Below are positions 35,313 through 43,696 of a DNA stretch of 64,000 nt, piece after piece. The number at the start of each line of letters is the position of its first letter. Position 1 is the stretch's first letter. The notes under the pieces are model-generated. The model did no database searches. It was not told the DNA's origin and saw only the letters and a list, made by a program, of their open reading frames with translations. Where the stretch lies: the NCBI GenBank assembly GCA_910575625.1, contig CAJTFD010000003.1, forward strand, positions 62,001 to 126,000. The letters are read 5' to 3'. Both the position numbers and the translations under genes were made by a program. The stretch comes from Clostridia bacterium (GTDB lineage Bacteria > Bacillota > Clostridia > Lachnospirales > Lachnospiraceae).

Positions 35313-35801
35313 ATGGCAGGATTTACACATTTTAACCAGCAGGGGGAAGCCATCATGGTGGACGTGAGCGCAAAGAAAGAGACCGTCCGGGAAGCCACCG
35401 CCGAGGGCCGCATCACCATGAGCAGCGAATGCTTCCAGAAAATAAAAGACGGCTCCATGGGCAAAGGAGATGTCCTGGGCGTGGCCAGGATCGCGGGCAT
35501 CATGGGGGCCAAGAGGACCGCCGACATGATCCCCCTCTGTCACATCTTAAACCTGACAAAAGTGGAGATCCAATTTTCACTGGAAGGAGCAGAGTGCGCC
35601 GTTTTGGCCCAATGCACGGTCAAGACCACCGGAAAGACAGGCGTGGAGATGGAGGCGCTGACCGGCGTGAACATCGCCCTGCTCACCATCTACGATATGT
35701 GCAAAGCCGTGGACAAGACCATGGAGATGGGCGGCATCCACCTGTGCAGAAAAAGCGGCGGAAAGAGCGGTGATTTCGTCCGCCCTGGCACACCCGGATA
35801 A
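35313..35801 (+). CDS. moaC: Cyclic pyranopterin monophosphate synthase MoaC
   Basis: A 162-residue MoaC, which completes the rearrangement to cyclic pyranopterin monophosphate after Moa[33 protein letters not shown] at the start and [31 protein letters not shown] hold the conserved pterin-binding residues, and [23 protein letters not shown] carries the catalytic lysine region. Length is normal. It lies 27 bases after fdhD and 24 before moaA. Confidence 0.95.
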   Translation: MAGFTHFNQQGEAIMVDVSAKKETVREATAEGRITMSSECFQKIKDGSMGKGDVLGVARIAGIMGAKRTADMIPLCHILNLTKVEIQFSLEGAECAVLAQCTVKTTGKTGVEMEALTGVNIALLTIYDMCKAVDKTMEMGGIHLCRKSGGKSGDFVRPGTPG

Positions 35802-35825
35802 ACAAAAAGAAACGGAGAATGACAA

Positions 35826-36791
35826 ATGACAGATAAATATGGGCGGATCATCGATTATATGCGTGTCTCCATCATAGACCGCTGCAATTTGAGATGCCAG
35901 TACTGTATGCCGACAGATATCAAATGGATCCCGCCACAGGAGATCTTAAGCCTAGAGGAGATCACCGAGATCTGCCGGCAGGCATCCCAGATCGGGATCA
36001 AAAAGATCAAAGTCACCGGCGGAGAACCGCTGATCCGCAAAGGTTGTGTGGACCTGATCCGCATGCTCAAAGAGATCCCCGGCATCGAACAGGTCACACT
36101 CACCACAAACGGAGTGCTGCTGGCCCAGTACGCCGAACAGCTCAACAACGCAGGCTTAGATGCCATAAACGTCAGCCTCGACACCCTGGATCCTGAAAAA
36201 TATCTGAAGATCACCCAATCCGACGCCCTGGCTGATGTCCTGGACGGGATCTCTGCCATTGAAAAGTATGACTTCCCCCTGAAGATCAATTCCGTACTCC
36301 AACGCGGCGTAAACGACAGCGACTGGCAGGAGCTGATCGGACTGGCCAAAGACCGGAGGATCGATGTCCGTTTTATAGAAATGATGCCTATCGGACATGG
36401 AAAGCAGTTTAATCCCATATCCAATGCGGAGATCTTACAAAAACTCCGGGAACACTATGGAGCCGTCGAAGAGGTGGAAAAAGTCCGTGGGAACGGACCC
36501 GCCACCTACTGCCACATCCCAGCTTTCACAGGGAATATCGGATTTATCAGCGCCATCCATGGAAAATTCTGCAGCGCCTGCAACCGGATCCGCCTGACCT
36601 CCACCGGACAGATCAAACCCTGCCTGTGCTATGAAGACCATATCTCATTAAAAGAAGCTGTCCGCAGCGGCCGCACGGATGAGATCCAGAAGCTTCTGCT
36701 CTCGGCCATCGACCGAAAACCGGATGGACATCGCTTCGATGAGAGCGAGATGATCACGGAAAAACATGAGATGGCACAGATCGGGGGATGA
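35826..36791 (+). CDS. moaA: GTP 3',8-cyclase MoaA
   Basis: A 321-residue radical SAM enzyme that starts molybdopterin synthesis from GTP. The N-terminal cluster uses Cys20, Cys24 and Cys27 (DRCNLRCQYCMP); the C-terminal cluster uses FCSACNRIRLTSTGQIKPCLCYED. The protein ends in Gly-Gly, as required in MoaA. It completes fdhD-moaC-moaA. The later steps (moaD, moaE, mogA, moeA) are not here. Confidence 0.95.
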   Translation: MTDKYGRIIDYMRVSIIDRCNLRCQYCMPTDIKWIPPQEILSLEEITEICRQASQIGIKKIKVTGGEPLIRKGCVDLIRMLKEIPGIEQVTLTTNGVLLAQYAEQLNNAGLDAINVSLDTLDPEKYLKITQSDALADVLDGISAIEKYDFPLKINSVLQRGVNDSDWQELIGLAKDRRIDVRFIEMMPIGHGKQFNPISNAEILQKLREHYGAVEEVEKVRGNGPATYCHIPAFTGNIGFISAIHGKFCSACNRIRLTSTGQIKPCLCYEDHISLKEAVRSGRTDEIQKLLLSAIDRKPDGHRFDESEMITEKHEMAQIGG

Positions 36792-36893
36792 TCTGCCACT
36801 TATTTTAACAGACCATCCCTGAAAGGAGCAATCGCGCTGCAGGGCACGCTGACCTCTCATTTTTATATTTTGTCGGCAGCCATACATAGAAAG

Positions 36894-36939
36894 ACCACCC
36901 CAAAACTCGGACTGAGGACTGAGCATACGGGTGGTTTTT
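36894..36939 (+). terminator. Terminator downstream of moaA
   Basis: ACCACCC (36894-36900) pairs with GGGTGGT (36929-36935), followed by a T-run, after the cofactor operon. The remaining gap up to 37097 shows no gene. Confidence 0.6.
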
Positions 36940-37097
36940 CTATCTCTCTATTTAAGTCAACCTGCCTTGTGGGCGGCCGCTCCTCTTTTATGGCTCCACT
37001 GTAAAAATATGGAGACTTTCAGCATTTCAGTTATGTTTTCCAATCCATCCACCGCTCTTTCTGTATCCCTGGTACTATGTATTGCTATCTGCCGGCA

Positions 37098-37898
37098 TTA
37101 CAATACTTTTCCGGCAAACAATGTCCCTGACCCTCTGCCTTTTATAATGTCATAGAGCGCTTCCGGATCTTTCCCATTTGTGATGATCGTGTCTATGCCC
37201 TGTGCGGCAGCCAATCCGGCAGCCCTTAATTTTGTTTTCATGCCGCCGGTCCCACGCCTTGAACCTGCCCCGCCTGCAAGGGAATATACTCCTTCATCGA
37301 TCTTCTCTATCCGCTTTATCAGTTTCGCATTGGTGTGCAGACGCGGATCAGCGTCATACAGACCGTCGATGTCTGACAGAATGACTAACCGTTTTGCTCT
37401 GCACAAAACAGCAACAACAGCAGAAAGTACATCATTATCACCAAATAGCCTGTCCTCCGATTCTATCTCTGTGTAACTGACAGAGTCGTTTTCGTTGACC
37501 ACGGGAATAATATCCATTTCAAGCAGGGCATTAAACGTATTTGTCAGATTTTCCTTTTTTTCTTCCTGCTCAATATCATTCGCATTTAACAGGATCTGCG
37601 CGATCGTTTTATCATAATCGCCGAAAAATTTATCATACAGGTACATAATGCTGCATTGTCCTACTGCAGCCGCTGCCTGTTTCATACGCATACTGACGGG
37701 ACGTTCTTTCATGTTCAGCTTATCTGTTCCTACCGCGATCGCGCCGGAAGATACTAAGATCACTTCATAGCCCATGTTCTGGATATCGGACAGAGTACAC
37801 GCAAGACGGTCAAAGGAGCGCAGGTCACTTTTTCCCATTTCGTTTGTGAGGGTGGAAGTCCCTACTTTTATCACTATCCTGTTTTGGTAAAGTCCCAT
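37098..37898 (-). CDS. proB: Glutamate 5-kinase without PUA domain
   Basis: A 266-residue amino-acid kinase that phosphorylates glutamate in the first step of proline synthesis. IVIKVGTSTLT at residues 7-17, VSSGAIAVGTDKL near 50, FGDNDVLSAVVAVLCRAKRLVILSDIDGLYDADP near 150 and GGAGSRRGTGGMKTKLRAAGLA near 215 are the family motifs. The C-terminal PUA domain of longer ProB proteins is missing, as in several Firmicutes. The start at 37898 follows GAGGTG at the end of the truncated proX gene. No proA is adjacent, and the original promoter may have been lost with the proX 5' end. Confidence 0.9.
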   Translation of the reverse strand: MGLYQNRIVIKVGTSTLTNEMGKSDLRSFDRLACTLSDIQNMGYEVILVSSGAIAVGTDKLNMKERPVSMRMKQAAAAVGQCSIMYLYDKFFGDYDKTIAQILLNANDIEQEEKKENLTNTFNALLEMDIIPVVNENDSVSYTEIESEDRLFGDNDVLSAVVAVLCRAKRLVILSDIDGLYDADPRLHTNAKLIKRIEKIDEGVYSLAGGAGSRRGTGGMKTKLRAAGLAAAQGIDTIITNGKDPEALYDIIKGRGSGTLFAGKVL

Positions 37899-37899
37899 A

Positions 37900-38275
37900 T
37901 CACACCTCAACCGCAACTGCTGTATGTTTGGTATAGGGCAGAAATTTCCGGCAAATATCTTCCGTTCGCACTTTCATATAGCCCGTTGTTGTACCGTCAC
38001 TGCACCCATACCACTCTTCGGAAAGCACTTCTTTGTCAAATATGATCTGCACCCTGTTTTCTCCATCCAAAAGACTGCTGAAAACAGTAGCCGCACCAAT
38101 TTTTGTGCCAAGTATGGTCTCCATATCTTCTAAAGGGGCAAAGGAAACGCGGGCAACTCCCAGCGTACTACTGAAATCTTTAGAACGAAACGGCTTATCT
38201 CCCACTGTGATAAACAGGTAAAACTGTGTCCGTTGGCGGTTGCATAAAAACAACGTTTTCACCATGTGCATATCT
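37900..38275 (-). pseudogene. Prolyl-tRNA editing protein ProX, 5'-truncated
   Basis: The reading frame keeps the C-terminal two thirds of a YbaK/ProX-type deacylase, which removes misacylated residues from prolyl-tRNA: VKTLFLCNRQRTQFYLFI, ARVSFAPLEDMETILG and LLDGENRVQIIFDKEVL. Family members are about 165 residues; about 50 at the N-terminus are missing. The sequence upstream of about 38275 belongs to a LysR gene in the other direction. A short product from an internal methionine would lack part of the fold. Confidence 0.78.
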
Positions 38276-38285
38276 TGCGTACCTT

Positions 38286-38615
38286 GAAAAATTCCCAGTA
38301 ACAGCCCTGTGTGACGAACCATTTATGCTATTAGAAAAGGGGAGAAAAGCAGAGATCTCAGAAATATTTGAACGCTGTGATCTAACGCCCAAGATCCATT
38401 TTACCACATGGGATGATCATGCGATCATGTCAATGGTGGAAAGCGGGCTTGGTATCAGCATTTTGCCGGAATTGATATTGAAGCGTGTTCCCTATCGGAT
38501 CGTTGCAAAAGAATTAGATGTTCCCGCATACAGAAAAATCGGTATCGCTCTGAGGAGCAAGAAAAATGCTTCCCTTGCAGTAAAGCGGTTTTTGGATCAT
38601 CTGCAGTATCGTTAA
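38286..38615 (+). pseudogene. LysR-family regulator, 3' fragment
   Basis: About 110 residues of the effector-binding domain of a LysR regulator remain: FPVTALCDEPFMLLEKG, WDDHAIMSMVESGLGISILPELIL and ALRSKKNASLAVKRFLDHL. The DNA-binding domain and first half of the effector domain, some 190 residues, are gone. It is joined head to head with the truncated proX gene, which points to one deletion across the shared promoter region. Confidence 0.82.
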
Positions 38616-38700
38616 GTTCTTTAAAAGCAAGATCCGTCTGGCAAGCCGCAGGCACAAGCCTCTATCCGCTGCGCCTTTACTTTCCGCCGGAAATAGGTAT

Positions 38701-39225
38701 TCATTTCAGATCCTTTTTATAGATCTCCACATCATAAGTTTTTCCACTGCGCTGGTCTGGCTTCTGCTCCGAACGCTGATAAGCCAATCCACAGGATAAC
38801 GCCAGCGCCTTTGAAGCAAGATTCTCTGCCCGTGTAGAATAATAAAATTCCTGCCCACCTAAAGAAATACAGTAGCTCATCAATAAACGCAGTATCTGTT
38901 TTCCATATCCCTTTCCGACGTGATCCGGTCCCAAGGCAATACCCGTCTCATGATAAATATGCGGCTCTGTCTCCTCCACCCCGGCAAAACCAATGGCCTG
39001 CCCGCTCCCCCTCTCATAGACCAGCCACGCGTCGTGAGTCTCCTGCCATGTGATCGTCCTTTGTATCCTCTCCCTGGCTCCATCCTCGTCAGCAGTCACC
39101 TTCCATGCCATATATTCCGCCGTTTCCGGCCTTGACCAGACATTACGGTATATCGATCTCCAATCCTCATATCTCGCTTTCCCAAGGATGATATCTTCTG
39201 TCTCCAACCTGCTTTTAGCCCTCAT
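38701..39225 (-). CDS. GNAT-family N-acetyltransferase (RimJ/RimL-like)
   Basis: A 174-residue acetyltransferase using acetyl-CoA. The acetyl-CoA loop is LGPDHVGKGYGKQILRLLM near residue 100 and SKALALSCGLAYQR is the C-terminal motif. Its start at 39225 lies just downstream of the MBL hydrolase stop, with only a weak ribosome site (GGGGTG), so it may be translated by coupling. A longer in-frame start at 39282 overlaps the upstream gene. Substrate unknown. Confidence 0.82.
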   Translation of the reverse strand: MRAKSRLETEDIILGKARYEDWRSIYRNVWSRPETAEYMAWKVTADEDGARERIQRTITWQETHDAWLVYERGSGQAIGFAGVEETEPHIYHETGIALGPDHVGKGYGKQILRLLMSYCISLGGQEFYYSTRAENLASKALALSCGLAYQRSEQKPDQRSGKTYDVEIYKKDLK

Positions 39226-39235
39226 AAACACCCCA

Positions 39236-39997
39236 TCATAACCAGACCGCCCAGTCTCCATACTCAAACATCCCGCTCCCATGATGCAGTTTCCCGCTTT
39301 CTTTCAATCCCCGGAAAGCATCCCTCATCCGAGCAATGATCTCCGGCTGGACATCCAGGGAATGATGCGCCGGAAACACCCTTTCCACTGGGAGCAGCGC
39401 CATCTTTTCCAGTGAGGAAAGATACTCTTTTGGATCTGTAGAAGGATAATAGGCAAACAATGTATCCTTATAGATCAGATCCCCAGTAAAAAGATACCCC
39501 CGTCCCGGTTCCCAAAAACACATATGCCCCGGCGCATGTCCCGGTGTGTGGCAGACTTCTATCACACGCCCGCCAATATCGATCTTCTCTCCGCCGTACA
39601 AAACCCCTGACGGATCCCCCTGGAACATCTCATAGCTGCCCACATCGTAACCTTCCGGAAGTTCGCAGCGGTCAACGACCATCCCCCGGACTGTCTCTAT
39701 CGTCAAAGGGAACCCGCCCGACAGCCAGTCCAGTTCCTCTTTATGGGCATAAAAATCCGGAAAGTATCTATGCCCTCCAATGTGATCCCAATGAATATGC
39801 GTGGCAACAGCCGTAACCGGCTGGTCTGTCAGCTTCACGATCTCATCATAAATATTACAGATGCCAAGCCCCGTATCGATCAGCAGACTGCGCCCGGAAC
39901 CGTTCAGCAGATAACAATGTGTCTCCTCCCAATGCCGGTATTCGCTGATGATGTAAGTATCCTCATCTATCCTGTCAACAGTAAACCATTTGTCCAT
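39236..39997 (-). CDS. MBL-fold metallohydrolase
   Basis: A 253-residue metallo-beta-lactamase-fold hydrolase. The metal-binding motif THIHWDHIGG is near residue 83, CHTPGHAPGHMCFWEPGRGYLFTGDLIYKD holds the next His and Asp ligands, and VFPAHHSLDV the last. The start at 39997 follows CAGGAGGAAACGG. A longer frame to 40156 adds 53 residues without family similarity. It lies upstream of the acetyltransferase gene. Glyoxalase-II-like or lactonase activity is possible; the substrate is not known. Confidence 0.88.
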   Translation of the reverse strand: MDKWFTVDRIDEDTYIISEYRHWEETHCYLLNGSGRSLLIDTGLGICNIYDEIVKLTDQPVTAVATHIHWDHIGGHRYFPDFYAHKEELDWLSGGFPLTIETVRGMVVDRCELPEGYDVGSYEMFQGDPSGVLYGGEKIDIGGRVIEVCHTPGHAPGHMCFWEPGRGYLFTGDLIYKDTLFAYYPSTDPKEYLSSLEKMALLPVERVFPAHHSLDVQPEIIARMRDAFRGLKESGKLHHGSGMFEYGDWAVWL

Positions 39998-40206
39998 CCG
40001 TTTCCTCCTGAATGCCTTTATATCTTTATCCCTTTTTGCCTGCCGCTCATCCGACCTGCACGCCAGCCAATCTTTCAAAATACTTATTCCGGCCAATAAC
40101 TCCCCTGCTCCAAGGACCATCCTCTCATAGCCCGGCTCAACAGCCCATTCCATCAACAGGGGAACAAGTCTGCTTTGGGTAACGGTATTTTCTCATGTTC
40201 TATTTT

Positions 40207-40279
40207 TGTGTGCTACCTGTGTGCTACGTGGCAAAATCAAGGGCTTCCGCTGACAATCCATATCAACGGAAACCCTTGA
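40207..40279. repeat. Outer repeat-and-hairpin block left of the integrative element
   Basis: Two copies of TGTGTGCTAC at 11-bp spacing (40207-40216, 40218-40227) are followed by a hairpin TCAAGGGCTTCCG (40237-40249) and CGGAAACCCTTGA (40267-40279), then the 35-bp core at 40292. The same order, 11-bp repeats, hairpin, core, occurs at the right end (47363-47576). The stretch 40157-40291 has no gene. Confidence 0.55.
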
Positions 40280-40291
40280 AATACTCTATTC

Positions 40292-40326
40292 TTTAGAACT
40301 TCCCAGCCTTCGCCGCTTCCTCCACG
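40292..40326. repeat. Left attachment-site core of the integrative element
   Basis: This 35-bp sequence is identical to 47542-47576, the 3' end of the GGGtGRT gene, in the same orientation. Similarity continues weakly for about 8 more bases to the right. Confidence 0.88.
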
Positions 40327-40364
40327 TAAACAGCAAAATGCCTAAATCCAAGCTCTATCACCAT
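40293..40364 (-). CDS. Tiny reading frame across the left attachment core
   Basis: An ATG at 40364 preceded by AGGAAGG opens 23 codons. The last 11 residues, VEEAAKAGKF and the codon before, equal the C-terminus of the GGGtGRT protein because they lie in the core. It may be a chance frame or the tail that the element would bring to its target. No function is claimed. Confidence 0.3.
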   Translation of the reverse strand: MVIELGFRHFAVYVEEAAKAGKF

Positions 40365-40445
40365 TTTTGTTACCTTCCTGTTTCCTACTCACCAAATTTC
40401 ACACAAATGTAACAATTCCCACAGCCATCTTCCCATAACTGACGA

Positions 40446-40616
40446 TCAATCCTTATCAATCGCTTCATGTGAGATTGTTTCACCGTTTTCAATCTCCTGC
40501 CTTGCCGCTTCCAGCTCCGCCCGTTCTTCTGCCATCAATTTTGTAAATTCCGGATCCCATGCAAGGACAAGCCTTTCAATAGAATCCAAGCGCAAAACTT
40601 CGTTCGCTTTCCATAA
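40446..40616 (-). pseudogene. Remnant of a small antitoxin-like gene
   Basis: A 56-codon open stretch reading LRLDSIERLVLAWDPEF and ending EIENGETISHEAIDKD, with a stop just upstream and no good start codon. The composition resembles the C-terminus of a small antitoxin-type protein. It lies just downstream of the PemK-like toxin gene, inside the element. Confidence 0.35.
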
Positions 40617-40636
40617 CTATCCACCAGCTTTCAGCA

Positions 40637-41008
40637 TCAAAGGGCCTTGTTGATCAGCCCCTTTTGGAATTCTTCCACTAAGGCTATAACTGATATGTAT
40701 GCATCTGGATATTCTCCTTTAAAGTCAGCGATACAATCCGCAAGCTCCCCATCATTCACGATTGTCTGCTTATGTGTTCGGATATAAGATGTTGTTTTTA
40801 ATGTCAATGCAGGATAATCTTTACTTTGCATTTCAAAATCATAATGCCGATCTAGATGCTCTTTTCGAGTAACACGTGAAACAGGAAGTGCGACATAGTC
40901 TTTCCTATCAGCTTTTCCTATAATAAGCACTGGACGCTTTTTAAATGCCATTTTATGTTTCAAACCATCATAGTATTTAAAAACGGCCCAATACATCCTC
41001 CCTGTCAT
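40637..41008 (-). CDS. PemK/MazF-like toxin
   Basis: A 123-residue protein with the beta-barrel pattern of PemK/MazF ribonucleases: KKRPVLIIGKADRKDYVALPVSR near residue 23 and KTTSYIRTHKQTIV near 70. In this family the fold cleaves mRNA when not held by an antitoxin. It overlaps the upstream Panacea-domain gene by four bases (ATGA), the layout of a toxin-antitoxin operon. Similarity to MazF is recognisable but not strong. Confidence 0.7.
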   Translation of the reverse strand: MTGRMYWAVFKYYDGLKHKMAFKKRPVLIIGKADRKDYVALPVSRVTRKEHLDRHYDFEMQSKDYPALTLKTTSYIRTHKQTIVNDGELADCIADFKGEYPDAYISVIALVEEFQKGLINKAL

Positions 41009-41499
41009 TGAGCCACCTCTGCATCTTCAAATTCATCATAATACATATCATACACTGCGTCATATGGTCTGATCTTCTCCGCATCTTTCCTCATGTCATC
41101 AACCATCAGCAATACATCCCCATTTTCACCTTCTACCAAGCCCTTACGTGCGTTCTGCCATGAAAACTCATCATGGGAAAGCTGACTCAATTTCCAGGAA
41201 GCCAGAACCCCATACTGGAGTATCACATTTTTTGTGATATATGCCCCCTCGGCAGAGAGCATCTTCTTGTCATGGTAACTCATACCTCCAGATGTATAAT
41301 GCGCACGTACTTCTCTTGATACAGGCCCATATTTCCAGCCCTCAAAATCCCCCTCAAACAATGGCTCATTTGTAATGGCAAGGCTTTCCCTCTGTGCAAA
41401 ATAAAGCAATTTATGGAGTTTCATTTCATCAATGACTTCCCCTGATTGCCGCTTGTATTCATCATAAATATATTGCGCAACGTCAAGGATCCTTTCCAT
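41005..41499 (-). CDS. Panacea-domain (DUF4065/SocA-like) antitoxin
   Basis: A 164-residue protein with the DUF4065 pattern: ILDVAQYIYDEYKRQSGEVIDEMKLHKLLYFAQRESLAITNEPLFEGDFEGWKYGPV is read in pieces at residues 3-58, and WKLSQLSHDEFSWQNAR near 105. Panacea proteins neutralise many unrelated toxin types. The start at 41499 follows GGAGGTGATGTGC. It overlaps the PemK-like gene downstream. Transcription would come from the 41500-41700 gap. Confidence 0.85.
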   Translation of the reverse strand: MERILDVAQYIYDEYKRQSGEVIDEMKLHKLLYFAQRESLAITNEPLFEGDFEGWKYGPVSREVRAHYTSGGMSYHDKKMLSAEGAYITKNVILQYGVLASWKLSQLSHDEFSWQNARKGLVEGENGDVLLMVDDMRKDAEKIRPYDAVYDMYYDEFEDAEVAQ

Positions 41500-41719
41500 G
41501 CACATCACCTCCGTGACTTATCTATCAACACTCCTGATTATACAGATGTATTTCCTTGTACACACGAATGCATGTATCGTTTAGTAATAATATACGCTAC
41601 CCTTTTGAATCTGTCAATATACCTACCTGTTATTTTTATGCGATATACGTCCCCCTGCATGCATCCCATGTTCCATACATAAAAATACCGCATCCCTAGT
41701 ATAATAATGATGTAGTCAA

Positions 41720-42054
41720 TAAAACTACTTGGTTAACAAGTTTCTATAAAATCAGATAACAGAAGAAGGTGTTCTTCCTTCATCAGATGTTATCGTAAAT
41801 AATTATCATGTCTGACGGTTCCTGATAGACACCAGATAAAGCATAAGGTATTATCTCTTTGGATAGGACAAAGAATGCCCGCCTCCCTGGGATGCTGATT
41901 TATCAGCAGATACCTACAAGAAAGTCAATCAGTCCATTCGACAGGGTTTTATGTTTTAGCTGGTTGGGAGCCGGAAGGCAATACCCGAATAACACGCTAG
42001 GTTGTGTACCTGCCAGACTGGAAATGGATTCCTATCAGAAAGGAGCTTTTGCTC
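41720..42054 (+). ncRNA. Candidate IS110 bridge RNA region
   Basis: The 335-base leader before the transposase has no reading frame of note and several short inverted segments, for example CTGATTTATCAG near 41896. Position, strand and length fit IS110 bridge RNAs. The loops that pair with target and donor were not resolved by eye. Confidence 0.45.
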
Positions 42055-43371
42055 ATGTCAAACAAAGTTATTTTTGATCTTGATGAATCATTCATCTCTG
42101 TTGGTATTGATGTCGGTGCTGACTTCTCCTGGATGTCTATCGCACTTCCCAACCAACAATTCGTGGGAAAACCTTATAAAATCCTACACAATAGCCTGAA
42201 TCCCCTTCCAACCGCTGTTTCTAAAATAAAAGAAGCAGAAGAGTTGTATTCTTTGGAAAGCCGCATTTTCCTGGAATCCACGGGAATTTATCATTACCCA
42301 CTCTTCTGCTATCTTCGTGATAAGGGTTTTGACTGCTCGGTTATAAATCCTATCATCACTAACAATAGCACAAACATAAATATAAGAAAAGTACATAATG
42401 ACCGTTTTGATTCTAAAAAAGCTGCTTTAGTTGGTCTGAAACCTGATCTAAAGGTTTCTCTTATGCCATCTGACCTTGCCTTAAACTGCCGTAACCTGTG
42501 TCGTGAATACTACGATTTAATGGATGATCGCAGTGCTTATGTGAATAAGCTCCTGGGCGAATTACGTATGGCTTTTCCCCAGTACCTTGGCATTTTTTCC
42601 AAGGTTACAATCAATACATCTCTTACATTATTGGAAACCTATACATCTCCCTCTGCTTTTCTTGAAGCTAACAAACAAGAGATTATTGATGTGATAAAAT
42701 CTACAGCCCGCTTTGGTCTTACATACGCTGAAAACAAGTATAATGCAATTATTCGGGCTGCAAATGATGCCAATGAATTCGGTTACATCATTGATAGTAA
42801 TATTAAACGCATCCGCCTCTATATAGGCTTCATCCGTAAGTACGATGAAGAAATCGCAGGTATCATCGAAGCTTTGCATGAACTTGTAGACTCCAATCAA
42901 GATACGGATTTTGTGAAACAGATCCATTTAATCGAAACATTTAAAGGTGCTGGTTTCTTGTCTGCAGTATCCCTTATGGGTGAGATTGGCGATTTCTCGG
43001 CATTTAGCAGACCGAAACAACTCTTTGCTTACTTTGGTCTTGATCCTGCTGTTAAACAGTCTGGAAAATTTGAAGGAACCAAAGTGCAAATGTCTAAAAG
43101 AGGTTCCGCTATCGCCAGAAGAGTCATCCATACATTAACACTCCAAAGCATCAGTACTTCACGAAATGGTGAAGCCAAAAATCCAGTGTTAAGAGATCAC
43201 TATCTTAAAAAGTGTGGATCTAAACCAAAGCTTGTTGCTATGGGAGCTGTGTCACATAAAGTATGCAACATGATATTTGCCATACTTAGAGATAATAAAC
43301 CATTTGAGATCATCACCCCGCAGGAACACATCAAACAATACAATGCTGCTAAATGCGACATAGCTGCATAA
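42055..43371 (+). CDS. IS110-family transposase
   Basis: A 438-residue DEDD-type recombinase. The RuvC-like domain (residues 10-170) has GIDVGADFSWMSIAL with the first Asp, FLESTGIYH with the Glu and HNDRFDSKKAAL with the paired Asp. The Transposase_20 domain (about 290-400) has FKGAGFLSAVSLMGEIGDF and MSKRGSAIARRVIH with the conserved serine. The frame is intact, so the insertion could be active. The start at 42055 follows AAAGGAGC. Base composition is more AT-rich than the chromosomal genes. Confidence 0.95.
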   Translation: MSNKVIFDLDESFISVGIDVGADFSWMSIALPNQQFVGKPYKILHNSLNPLPTAVSKIKEAEELYSLESRIFLESTGIYHYPLFCYLRDKGFDCSVINPIITNNSTNINIRKVHNDRFDSKKAALVGLKPDLKVSLMPSDLALNCRNLCREYYDLMDDRSAYVNKLLGELRMAFPQYLGIFSKVTINTSLTLLETYTSPSAFLEANKQEIIDVIKSTARFGLTYAENKYNAIIRAANDANEFGYIIDSNIKRIRLYIGFIRKYDEEIAGIIEALHELVDSNQDTDFVKQIHLIETFKGAGFLSAVSLMGEIGDFSAFSRPKQLFAYFGLDPAVKQSGKFEGTKVQMSKRGSAIARRVIHTLTLQSISTSRNGEAKNPVLRDHYLKKCGSKPKLVAMGAVSHKVCNMIFAILRDNKPFEIITPQEHIKQYNAAKCDIAA

Positions 43372-43655
43372 AATACTGAATTTACTGAATGCATATCTTT
43401 TTTAAAACGATATTTTCACCAAGGGATAAGTGCGCCCTTTTTTAGTCCCAAAATAAAATCAAAGTTTTTCCATTTTCCTATTGACATTTATTAGCTGGAC
43501 TTTCGTAACGTTTGTAATTTACATTTCCATTTCATAATGATAAAATAAAGACATAACATCCTCATCATTTCGCATTAGGTAAAGGGATTGCCAAATGATA
43601 AGTGTTTATGTTTTTGATTCACAACTATATCGTATCTGGAATACCCCATTTTGTC

Positions 43656-43674
43656 AATAGTTTTTTGGACTATT
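43656..43674. promoter_or_regulatory. Candidate operator of the XRE regulator
   Basis: AATAGT (43656-43661) and ACTATT (43669-43674) form an inverted repeat around TTTTTGG just before the gene's ribosome site. The rest of 43451-43650 is AT-rich and holds no gene. Confidence 0.45.
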
Positions 43675-43696
43675 CCTATTTTTTGGAGGTGATATT

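Larger units (their letters stand above)
41700..43450 (+). mobile_element. IS110-family insertion sequence
   Basis: One transposase gene with a long non-coding leader (about 41700-42054) and a short 3' flank. IS110 elements have no clear terminal repeats, so the ends given are approximate. In the IS110 group the leader encodes the bridge RNA that pairs with target and donor DNA; the leader here has the right place and length. Confidence 0.75.

Noticed and set aside
36792..37097. Possible small gene in the gap after moaA
   Set aside because: Only short frames without ribosome sites; a terminator hairpin explains the structure.
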